This document shows positions 51,076 through 57,386 of a DNA stretch of 64,000 nucleotides, one piece after another. This DNA comes from Spirochaetia bacterium (GTDB taxonomy: Bacteria > Spirochaetota > Spirochaetia > CADAEX01). The notes beneath the pieces were generated by a model. That model saw nothing but the letters and a program-made list of their open reading frames with translations. It ran no database searches and was not told the origin of the DNA. The position numbers were made by a program, and so were the translations under genes. Where the stretch lies: positions 38,159 through 102,158 of the forward strand of contig JAFSOR010000009.1 in the NCBI GenBank assembly GCA_017446885.1. Direction: 5' to 3'. How positions within the stretch are numbered: position 1 is the stretch's first letter; each line of letters starts with the position of its first letter.

Positions 51076-51169
51076 ATAAGCTTAGACATAACGGACAGCA
51101 TACTGAACCGAGTTCAGTATGACATTCTGCAAGGAATGTCGTTGACTGGCCGGTATGACAAAAGCTTAT
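51076..51169. repeat. structured intergenic repeat B (inverted homologue of A)
   Basis: Outer arms ATAAGCTT (51076-51083) and AAGCTTAT (51162-51169) enclose hairpins ATACTGAAC/GTTCAGTAT and GACATTC/GGAATGTC. Read on the minus strand it aligns with A through TACCGGCCAGTCAACGACA and CTGTCCGTTA. Confidence 0.7.
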
Positions 51170-51238
51170 CAGCAGGGTACTCGTCTACCGAGGATGGGTA
51201 CTGCAAGCAGGCGTCTGCTTATTCTGTGCCTTATTTTA

Positions 51239-51282
51239 TTTATCTGCTGGGGTTCTGCTGGCCTGCTGGAGCTTGTATTTTT
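51239..51282. repeat. direct repeat, left copy
   Basis: 44 bases that match 53789-53832 at 40 positions; all four differences are transitions. The two copies bracket the lipoprotein gene. The right copy encodes the C-terminus of the membrane protein on the minus strand; the left copy is an orphan tail. Confidence 0.75.
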
Positions 51283-51296
51283 TTTAATTCAGGGGC

Positions 51297-51324
51297 TTGA
51301 AATTTTTTCGGGGGGGGGTAGGAT
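51297..51324 (+). promoter_or_regulatory. promoter of the lipoprotein gene with poly-G spacer
   Basis: -35 TTGAAA (51297-51302), spacer of six T, one C and nine G (51303-51318; 16 bases), -10 TAGGAT (51319-51324). A change in the G-run length would change the spacer, with ten G giving the optimal 17. The leader ends in AAGGAG at 51351-51356. Confidence 0.6.
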
Positions 51325-51362
51325 TAACCACCATTTATTTAAATACTGCAAAGGAGAACACA

Positions 51363-53555
51363 ATGAGACTGAATAATAAGATGGTCATCCTTCTTGCCCT
51401 GTGCATGGCACTTTTTGCCGGCTGCGGTGGCGGCGGTGGCGGAAGCGATGATGCTGTAAACGAGACATTCACCATAAGCTACAATGGCAACGGAGCAGAG
51501 TCTGGATCTGTCCCGGCATCCCAGAACGGTAGCGAGGACAAGCCTGCATCCATACAGGACAACACAGGAAATCTTGCAAAGGCAGGCTATCTGTTTGACG
51601 GCTGGAACACAGCATCAGACGGCAATGGGAAGACATATACCCCGGGAACAAAATATACTGGAAGCGGCAGCCTCAAGCTCTATGCCAAGTGGGCGGCTAT
51701 ATACAAGGTGCAGGACATGGGAGGTTCCCCGGCTCCTGCCCTTAATGGAGTTCAGAAGGCATCCGGAGCTTCTAATCTCAAGATTCTGGGACTTACAGAG
51801 AAGGGGAAGACCCTCACAGTCATCGATATCCCAGAGGCAATTGACGGCAACACAATAAAGGCAATCGGAACTGGTGCATTCCAGGGCTGCAGCTTCATCA
51901 AGGCCCTGACACTGCCGGATACAGTGACAACCATAGAGGGCAATGCATTCTCAGGCTGCACAGGAATCACCGCCGTAATCATCCCGGCAAGTGTTGATAC
52001 CATCGGCGACGGTGCATTCTCAGGCTGCTCCAGCCTTGAAAAGCTTGCATTCAGTAACACCACACCGCCTGCCAACATGGGATCTGGTATACTTGATGGG
52101 ACAACAGCAGATGTCCAGGTCCCAGCTGGAGCCGAAAGTGCTTTTTCGGCAGTGCCAGGTCTGGCCGGTCATTCTGTGGAGGGCTCCTATACCGTGACAT
52201 TCGACTCTGACGGTGGCAGCTCTGTTGCGACACAGGTGGTGACAGACGGCGAGAAAGCCCAGGAGCCGGCTGATCCTACAAGGGCAGGATATGAGTTTGC
52301 AGGCTGGTACAAGGGAGCTGTCCTGTTTGATTTCAATACCCTGATAACAGAGAATATAACACTCACAGCACACTGGAACCAGATTATAACATATACAGTT
52401 ACATTCAATCCAAATGGTGGCAGCTCCGTCGCCAGCCAGCAAGTCAGGGAAGGCCACACAGCAACAGAGCCGACCCCTGCACCTACAAAAGCAGGGTACA
52501 AATTCACAGGCTGGTATAAAGATGGAGCATTGTTCAACTTCTCTACCCCGATAACAGGAAACATAACCCTTGTTGCACAGTGGGTTCCAGAAGGATTTGT
52601 CAAGGTGAACGGCGGAACTGTCTCTGGACAGATAGCAGATTCATATATCTTTATAAATGGCAGGACTGTCAATATCAGGGATATGTATGTCTGCAATCAT
52701 GAGGTGACTCAGAAAGAGTTCAAGCAGTATATGAAAAATTATATGGTTATTGGTGGAAACAATGGAGAAAGTCCATCTTTCAAAGGAGACGACTATCCTG
52801 TATGGATGACTACATGGTATTCCGCTGTAATCTATTGCAATTTGCGTAGCAAGGCTGAAGGCCTGACCCCTGTTTATTATATTGAAATTAATGGTAAACA
52901 TGAGACAGAGATTTCTGAATGGATGAAGCTTGATCTTGAGGTTTACGATGATGGTGGTGGTAACCATCTTGATCCTGAAGATTATTTTAATTGCGAAGAA
53001 GGAAAATATTTCTATAACGGCAGGGAGATTTGGGCTCAATTCCAAGGAGTATTAGATTATGAGGGTTCTTTGCCTGATCCAGATGGTAAAGGAATTAAGT
53101 TCAATAAAAATGCGAATGGATACCGTCTTCCTACAGAAGTTGAATGGGAGTATATAGCACGTGAAGGAAATAACGGTATTCCTAATACACAGTATTTATA
53201 CTCTGGCAGTGATACCTACAGCGAGGTTGCTGTTTGTGGTGATGCAATTAACGGCGGTTATGATGGTGCTGTTATTAAAACTAAAAGTCCGAATGCACTT
53301 GGTATTTATGATATGAGCGGCAATGCATTCGAGTGGGTATGGGACTGGTTTGAAATTGAGGCTAATATTTCTGCATCTACACCGGATACTGGACCTGAGC
53401 ATTGTTATCGCAGTGGAGTTGCTTCAGGTCGGGTTAAAAGAGGTGGTTCATTTAATAATCCTTGTGGACAAAGTCAGGTTAATTACAGATTTTACTATGC
53501 TCCTGGATATGCAAATAGAGGTGCAGGCTTCCGCGTAGTACGAAACGCAGATTAA
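51363..53555 (+). CDS. modular surface lipoprotein: InlB-type repeats, BspA-type LRR, FGE/C-type-lectin domain
   Basis: A 730-residue lipoprotein; lipobox LFAGC, with six Gly after the Cys. Order: an InlB B-repeat-like module (about 30-105, ending YAKW), a BspA-type leucine-rich repeat (about 155-230, GTGAFQGCSFIKALTLP), two more InlB-type repeats (about 275-405, YTVTF and AGWYKxGALF patterns), then an FGE-sulfatase domain (about 410-730, HEVTQKEF, NGYRLPTEVEWEYIAREG, DMSGNAFEWVWDWF, RGGSFNN, GAGFRVVR). The FGE catalytic cysteine pair is absent, so a binding role is likely. The FGE part is A/T-richer than the rest. A G-run in the promoter and flanking repeats suggest variable expression. Confidence 0.85.
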   Translation: MRLNNKMVILLALCMALFAGCGGGGGGSDDAVNETFTISYNGNGAESGSVPASQNGSEDKPASIQDNTGNLAKAGYLFDGWNTASDGNGKTYTPGTKYTGSGSLKLYAKWAAIYKVQDMGGSPAPALNGVQKASGASNLKILGLTEKGKTLTVIDIPEAIDGNTIKAIGTGAFQGCSFIKALTLPDTVTTIEGNAFSGCTGITAVIIPASVDTIGDGAFSGCSSLEKLAFSNTTPPANMGSGILDGTTADVQVPAGAESAFSAVPGLAGHSVEGSYTVTFDSDGGSSVATQVVTDGEKAQEPADPTRAGYEFAGWYKGAVLFDFNTLITENITLTAHWNQIITYTVTFNPNGGSSVASQQVREGHTATEPTPAPTKAGYKFTGWYKDGALFNFSTPITGNITLVAQWVPEGFVKVNGGTVSGQIADSYIFINGRTVNIRDMYVCNHEVTQKEFKQYMKNYMVIGGNNGESPSFKGDDYPVWMTTWYSAVIYCNLRSKAEGLTPVYYIEINGKHETEISEWMKLDLEVYDDGGGNHLDPEDYFNCEEGKYFYNGREIWAQFQGVLDYEGSLPDPDGKGIKFNKNANGYRLPTEVEWEYIAREGNNGIPNTQYLYSGSDTYSEVAVCGDAINGGYDGAVIKTKSPNALGIYDMSGNAFEWVWDWFEIEANISASTPDTGPEHCYRSGVASGRVKRGGSFNNPCGQSQVNYRFYYAPGYANRGAGFRVVRNAD

Positions 53556-53562
53556 GCATTTG

Positions 53563-53589
53563 GGGCTGCCAACCGGCAGCCCTTTTTTT
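53563..53589 (+). terminator. hairpin and terminator after the lipoprotein gene
   Basis: Stem GGGCTGCC (53563-53570) and GGCAGCCC (53575-53582), 4-base loop AACC, then seven T. It lies 7 bases after the stop codon. Confidence 0.88.
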
Positions 53590-53664
53590 ACCTTGGGTTG
53601 TTTCCCTCCGACTAAAAGAAAAAGTGCTTGCCAAGCAATAGGCAAAGCAGGGCTTCCGAAGCAT

Positions 53665-53747
53665 TGGGCTCCTCGTCTACAACCACGTCATCCTGAATCT
53701 AAAAGAAAAAGATTCAGGATGACTATGTGGATGTACGAGGGGTACCC
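53665..53747. repeat. long hairpin, REP-like
   Basis: Arms CCTCGT..CTAC..ACCAC..GTCATCCTGAATC (53671-53699) and GATTCAGGATGAC..GTGG..GTACGAGG (53711-53740), extended by TGGG/CCCA. The loop AAAAGAAAAA resembles the loop at 36774-36786. The stem GTCATCCTGAA resembles the inner stem of repeats A and B. Confidence 0.65.
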
Positions 53748-53788
53748 ACCAGCGGATGGCTGGTATTTATGGCTGGTGATATATGATT

Positions 53789-53832
53789 TTTATCTATTGG
53801 GGTTCTGCCGGTCTGCTGGAGCTTGTATTTTT
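53789..53832. repeat. direct repeat, right copy
   Basis: Partner of 51239-51282 (40 of 44 bases). It overlaps the last codons (SSSRPAEPQ) of the minus-strand membrane protein. Confidence 0.75.
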
Positions 53833-54576
53833 ATAGCTTAAACTGAACTTCTTTATAAAGCTTCCGGCACCTCTGTGCTTTACATAGAAATAGCCGAACA
53901 CCGAGAACACCACAGCACCCACAAAGTTAACCATAAGGTCCTTCATTGTGTCTATGACGCCTATATCCAGGTATCCGCCAAGCCTTTCCATCCAATCTTC
54001 GCCGTTTACTATAAGCGATTCAATCTTGACAGTTTCAATTATATTCAGATTGTCTGGATTCAGCTTTACTGAGTTTATCTGAGAGACAATAAAGTCTTTC
54101 TGCATATCGGTGCCGAAAAAGGTGTCCATAAAAAACTCAAAGAACTCCCACAGCACTCCTATAGTCATGGAGAAACAGAATGCCACAATGGCCAGAAAAA
54201 GTGGAGACATCTGGATAGAGAACTTCTTGCTCCGGTTTATCAGATCCACCAGGGAGAACCCAACTGCAGCCATCAGAAAGCCGTTGGTGGTATGGAGCAT
54301 GGTGTCCCAGTAGGGGAACCTGGTATAGAAAGAGTCTATCTCTCCCAGGATCTCGGCCGCAAAGATAAAGCACAGAATCAACGACTCCATGACCGGCGGT
54401 ATATTGATGTTCAGATGACGGTCTATAAAGAAAGGAATTCCGAACAGCACCAGGGTCAGTATTCCTACAAAGGCGTTCTCATAGTTTCCTGTGATTATCT
54501 GCCGGACAATTGCGGCAATCACTATTGCTGTGAGTACTCCATGGAGTGTTATCCTTCTTTTCTCCTTTATCTTCAT
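53794..54576 (-). CDS. hypothetical multi-pass membrane protein
   Basis: A 260-residue protein with about six hydrophobic helices in the first 150 residues, a soluble stretch (about 155-205), one more helix and a basic tail. The segment YWDTMLHTTNGFLMAAVGF with FEFFMDTFFGTDMQKD resembles DUF2238-like membrane proteins, but I am not sure of the family. No enzyme motif is evident. There is no Shine-Dalgarno; TATAAT ends 6 bases before the ATG, predicting a leaderless message. The last residues are encoded in a repeat also found at 51239-51282. Confidence 0.7.
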   Translation of the reverse strand: MKIKEKRRITLHGVLTAIVIAAIVRQIITGNYENAFVGILTLVLFGIPFFIDRHLNINIPPVMESLILCFIFAAEILGEIDSFYTRFPYWDTMLHTTNGFLMAAVGFSLVDLINRSKKFSIQMSPLFLAIVAFCFSMTIGVLWEFFEFFMDTFFGTDMQKDFIVSQINSVKLNPDNLNIIETVKIESLIVNGEDWMERLGGYLDIGVIDTMKDLMVNFVGAVVFSVFGYFYVKHRGAGSFIKKFSLSYKNTSSSRPAEPQ

Positions 54577-54582
54577 ATTCAG

Positions 54583-54588
54583 ATTATA
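54583..54588 (-). promoter_or_regulatory. -10 box of the 54576 gene (leaderless arrangement)
   Basis: Minus-strand TATAAT (54588-54583) is 6 bases before the ATG; the -35 is weak. Confidence 0.55.
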
Positions 54589-54631
54589 TCAGAATAATTT
54601 CTAAAAATTACAAACTGTTATATTTTTTTTA

Positions 54632-54660
54632 TTGTTTTTTAATCTTTTATATATTATATT
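54632..54660 (+). promoter_or_regulatory. promoter of the OB-fold protein gene
   Basis: -35 TTGTTT (54632-54637), 17-base spacer, -10 TATATT (54655-54660), then a leader with TAGGAG. Confidence 0.55.
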
Positions 54661-54695
54661 CGCAATATATTATTCCTGATAGGAGAAAAAGAGAG

Positions 54696-55079
54696 ATGAA
54701 AAAAGTTATTGTAGTATTAGTATTTGCAATGGTTTGTGCCGGTTTTGCCGCCGCACAGGGATTCAACGGCGGCCAGCAGGCCTATGGTGGCGGTTTCCAG
54801 GACAACGGTTCTTCTGCAACCGCAGCTACAGCTGTTAAAGAGGCACTCAGAATGAGAGATGAGTCCTATGTTACAGTACGTGGAAACATTGTAAAACGTC
54901 TTACTGATGACAAATATCTGTTCCGCGATGCAACAGGTGAAATTGTTGTAGATATTGACAACGAAGACTGGGCAGGTGTAACTGTAGGTCCTGACGATAC
55001 AGTTGAGCTTTCTGGAGAGATTGACCGCGACTTTAACAAAGTTGAGATCGATGTAGGTATTGTAAGGAAAGTAAACTAA
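54696..55079 (+). CDS. exported YgiW/YdeI-type OB-fold protein
   Basis: A 127-residue protein of the bacterial OB-fold (BOF) family. A signal peptide (about 1-21, ending FAAA) is followed by a Gly/Gln-rich linker and an OB domain with YVTVRGNIVKRL and YLFRDATGEIVVDI. Enterobacterial relatives help in stress tolerance in the periplasm; ligand unknown. The frame runs 50 codons upstream, but the signal peptide and the purine-rich GGAGAAAAAGAGAG bases fix the ATG at 54696. Confidence 0.88.
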   Translation: MKKVIVVLVFAMVCAGFAAAQGFNGGQQAYGGGFQDNGSSATAATAVKEALRMRDESYVTVRGNIVKRLTDDKYLFRDATGEIVVDIDNEDWAGVTVGPDDTVELSGEIDRDFNKVEIDVGIVRKVN

Positions 55080-55104
55080 GTCTTATAAGTTTTCGATTGC
55101 AAAA

Positions 55105-55129
55105 GCGGAGGTCAGCCTCCGCTTTTTTT
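55105..55129 (+). terminator. intrinsic terminator after the OB-fold gene
   Basis: Stem GCGGAGG (55105-55111) and CCTCCGC (55116-55122), loop TCAG, then seven T; A/T pairs extend the stem. Confidence 0.9.
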
Positions 55130-55171
55130 GTGCCCACCAAACTCTGTTCGACACCAGGGGTTATAATAATC

Positions 55172-55246
55172 TCCCAGCAAAAGACACCCCTGTCGGTGTT
55201 ACAGCCTTTAGGCTGTTTACCGAGCAGGGGTGTCTTGTTGCTGGGA
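55172..55246. repeat. dispersed palindromic repeat, copy 2
   Basis: A 75-base palindrome: TCCCAGCAA (55172-55180) with TTGCTGGGA (55238-55246); AAGACACCCCTG with CAGGGGTGTCTT inside; ACAGCC/GGCTGT at the tip. Its reverse complement matches the repeat at 35999-36062 through AAGACACCCCTGCTCGGTAA and ACCGACAGGG. Its right end holds the -35 box of rpiA. Confidence 0.75.
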
Positions 55247-55266
55247 ACTGTTTTTTATATTATAAT
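55238..55266 (+). promoter_or_regulatory. promoter of rpiA
   Basis: -35 TTGCTG (55238-55243), 17-base spacer, -10 TATAAT (55261-55266); TAGGAG follows before the ATG, so the leader is very short. Confidence 0.55.
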
Positions 55267-55283
55267 CTCTGTAGGAGAAAACT

Positions 55284-55994
55284 ATGGCTGACGAAGAATT
55301 AAAGAAAAATATAGGCTTTGCCGCAGCTGATGCTATGGTCAAAAGCGGCATGAAACTGGGTCTCGGTACTGGGAGCACTGCGAAATGGGCTATCCGCCGC
55401 ATCGGGCAGCTTCTTAAGGAAGGCAAGATCTCTGATATAATCGCTGTTGTCACCAGCTCTCAGAGCGAGATTGAGTGCCAGAACGCAGGCATTCCCATGG
55501 TCACATTGAACGACCCTAAGATTGACGGTCACCTGGACCTGACTATCGACGGTGCGGATGAGATTGACCCGGACTACAACCTGGTCAAGGGCGGTGGTGG
55601 TGCGCTCCTTCAGGAGAAGATTGCAGGCTACGCTTCAGACCGCTATGCAGTTCTTGCCGCAGGCGACAAGCTGGTATCTGGCATAGGACCTGGTTTCAAG
55701 GTTCCGGTCGAGGTCGTAAGGGAGGCCCGCGTTACAGCTTCAAAGGCTTTTGAGGCTCTGGGTGCAGTGCCCGAAGTCCGCATGGCTGTAAAGAAGATGG
55801 GCCCTGTTATCACCGATAACGGCAACATCCTTATAGACCTCCATTTCGACAAGCCTATAAACCCGCCCGAGATGGAAATCAAAATCAACATGATTCCAGG
55901 GGTGGTTGAGACTGGTCTTTTTACCAAATTAAAGAAGCTTGATGCCTTTATCGGCTGCGAGGATGGCACTGTAAAGCACATCAAGGTGCGGTAA
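55284..55994 (+). CDS. rpiA: ribose-5-phosphate isomerase A
   Basis: Interconverts ribose 5-phosphate and ribulose 5-phosphate. The 236-residue protein has the family segments GLGTGSTAKWAI, TIDGADEIDPDYNLVKGGGG and KIAGYASDRYAVLA, with the catalytic Asp/Glu/Lys set present. AGGAG precedes the ATG. The stop codon abuts the convergent thioesterase gene with no gap. Confidence 0.95.
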   Translation: MADEELKKNIGFAAADAMVKSGMKLGLGTGSTAKWAIRRIGQLLKEGKISDIIAVVTSSQSEIECQNAGIPMVTLNDPKIDGHLDLTIDGADEIDPDYNLVKGGGGALLQEKIAGYASDRYAVLAAGDKLVSGIGPGFKVPVEVVREARVTASKAFEALGAVPEVRMAVKKMGPVITDNGNILIDLHFDKPINPPEMEIKINMIPGVVETGLFTKLKKLDAFIGCEDGTVKHIKVR

Positions 55995-56414
55995 CTATTT
56001 TACCAGCTGTTCTTCGAGCAATTTGTAAACCTCAGGACATGCAGTCTTGAGGTTTATTATTTTCAGGTTCTTGTCGCAGCAGGCAAGTGTGGTGCTTCCC
56101 TTGGCAAGGAGCGCTCCATCCGATTTCCGCCGCACTGTGTATGAGAAAGTGAACTTGATCAGCCCAAGCTCTGTTATCCTGGCATCTACCAGCACAGTGT
56201 CGCCATACTTTGCCCCCGACTTGTATTCCACATCCAGCTTGATAAGCGGGGTCATGAAACCCTCCTGTTCAATCCGGCTGTAGGGGTATCCAAGCTGCTC
56301 CATAAAATCGGTACGGCACGCCTCGAACCAGACAGGGTAGACAGCATGGTGCACAACTCCCATCTGGTCGGTCTCGGCATAGCGCACTTTAAGCTCTGTA
56401 CTTTTTATATCCAT
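55995..56414 (-). CDS. YbgC-type acyl-CoA thioesterase
   Basis: A 139-residue hotdog protein of the 4-hydroxybenzoyl-CoA thioesterase/YbgC group. The signature ETDQMGVVHHAVYPVWFE has the catalytic Asp. It cleaves acyl-CoA or acyl-carrier thioesters. AGGAG lies 6 bases before the ATG. It is divergent from plsC, which fits a lipid role. Confidence 0.88.
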   Translation of the reverse strand: MDIKSTELKVRYAETDQMGVVHHAVYPVWFEACRTDFMEQLGYPYSRIEQEGFMTPLIKLDVEYKSGAKYGDTVLVDARITELGLIKFTFSYTVRRKSDGALLAKGSTTLACCDKNLKIINLKTACPEVYKLLEEQLVK

Positions 56415-56464
56415 ATCTGGCTCCTGTAGTTGCTTTTTTTCATTATACCAATTATTTTTATAAT

Positions 56465-57256
56465 ATGAAATATGTTCGTGTGGTTATAAAGTTCTTCCTT
56501 TCGCTCATAACCCTGGTTCTTTTCTTTATTTCTGGCTGCATTGCATTCATACTGCCGGCACGTGGCATGGTGCAGAAACGGCGCCAGCTTATGGTGGTGG
56601 CCACATGGGGCTGCAGAGCTATGCTCAAGATTCTGAACGTCAAGGTGATAATAAAGAACAAAGAGCGTTTTGAGTCTGAAAAGAACTGGTACATAATGGG
56701 AAACCACATGTCCTACATAGACATACTCATGCTTTTAGCAAATTTTCATACACTTTTCATCACATCCAAGGAGATGGGGTCAAAGCCGGTCCTGGGGCAG
56801 ATATGCTTTTTCGGTGGCTGTTTCTTTGTGGAACGGCGTAAAATCACCACTTTAGGAGAGGAAATACCACGCATTGCCAATACACTTAAGAAAGGACTCA
56901 ACATCACATTGTTCCCCGAGGGGCGCTGTTCCGACGGCCGGGGGCTTCTGCCGTTCCGTTCCGCACTTATCGAGGCTGCGGTGGATTCTGGGGTAGATGT
57001 CCTTCCGCTATGCATAATGTACACCGAAATCAGCGGCCGTCCTGTAAAAGCCTCTGACTTTATGACTATTGGCTACTTCAACGGACTTCCGTTCCCAAGC
57101 CAGTTCAAGAAGATGCTTATGGAGAAAAGCCTTACTGCCGAGATTGAGATTCTTGAGCCTGTAAAGACAGCAGGGAAGGATCGTAAGGAGATAAAGAACG
57201 AGATCTCCGAAAAGATGAATTTTAGATACAATTCCTATCTTGAGGGAAGAATATAA
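56465..57256 (+). CDS. plsC: 1-acylglycerol-3-phosphate acyltransferase-like protein
   Basis: A 263-residue PlsC-family acyltransferase of phospholipid synthesis. One N-terminal helix (about 5-30) anchors it to the membrane. The catalytic motif is NHMSYID (HxxxxD), and the substrate motif is LFPEGRCSDG. TATAAT directly abuts the ATG and no Shine-Dalgarno is visible, so the start or leader is unclear. Confidence 0.9.
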   Translation: MKYVRVVIKFFLSLITLVLFFISGCIAFILPARGMVQKRRQLMVVATWGCRAMLKILNVKVIIKNKERFESEKNWYIMGNHMSYIDILMLLANFHTLFITSKEMGSKPVLGQICFFGGCFFVERRKITTLGEEIPRIANTLKKGLNITLFPEGRCSDGRGLLPFRSALIEAAVDSGVDVLPLCIMYTEISGRPVKASDFMTIGYFNGLPFPSQFKKMLMEKSLTAEIEILEPVKTAGKDRKEIKNEISEKMNFRYNSYLEGRI

Positions 57257-57330
57257 ATATATTTCCCGCAGTTCATTTAAATTTTTTATTATTTTAATTT
57301 ATTAATATTATATTTGTTTCTTTTTTTCTA

Positions 57331-57359
57331 TTGTACTTTTTATCAGTTTTTGTTATTCT
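57331..57359 (+). promoter_or_regulatory. promoter of the PFOR gene
   Basis: -35 TTGTAC (57331-57336), 17-base spacer, -10 TATTCT (57354-57359), then AGGGGG before the ATG. Confidence 0.6.
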
Positions 57360-57386
57360 GTTCACTAAAAAATAGAGGGGGTTGTT

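Noticed and set aside
50757..51169. Integron attC site or chromosomal integron cassette
   Set aside because: One arm reads GTTAAGC, which fits GTTRRRY, but the opposite arm and the second copy do not fit the core sites, and there is no integrase nearby.
51155..51376. A 73-codon plus-strand frame in the repeat region
   Set aside because: It runs through the direct repeat and the poly-G promoter and has no ribosome site.
53300..53555. Active formylglycine-generating enzyme (sulfatase activator)
   Set aside because: The catalytic cysteine pair of FGE is missing in the C-terminal segment, and the domain is fused to adhesin-like repeats.
54546..54695. N-terminal extension of the OB-fold protein
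   Set aside because: It runs through the promoter region; the signal peptide and the purine-rich ribosome site place the start at 54696.
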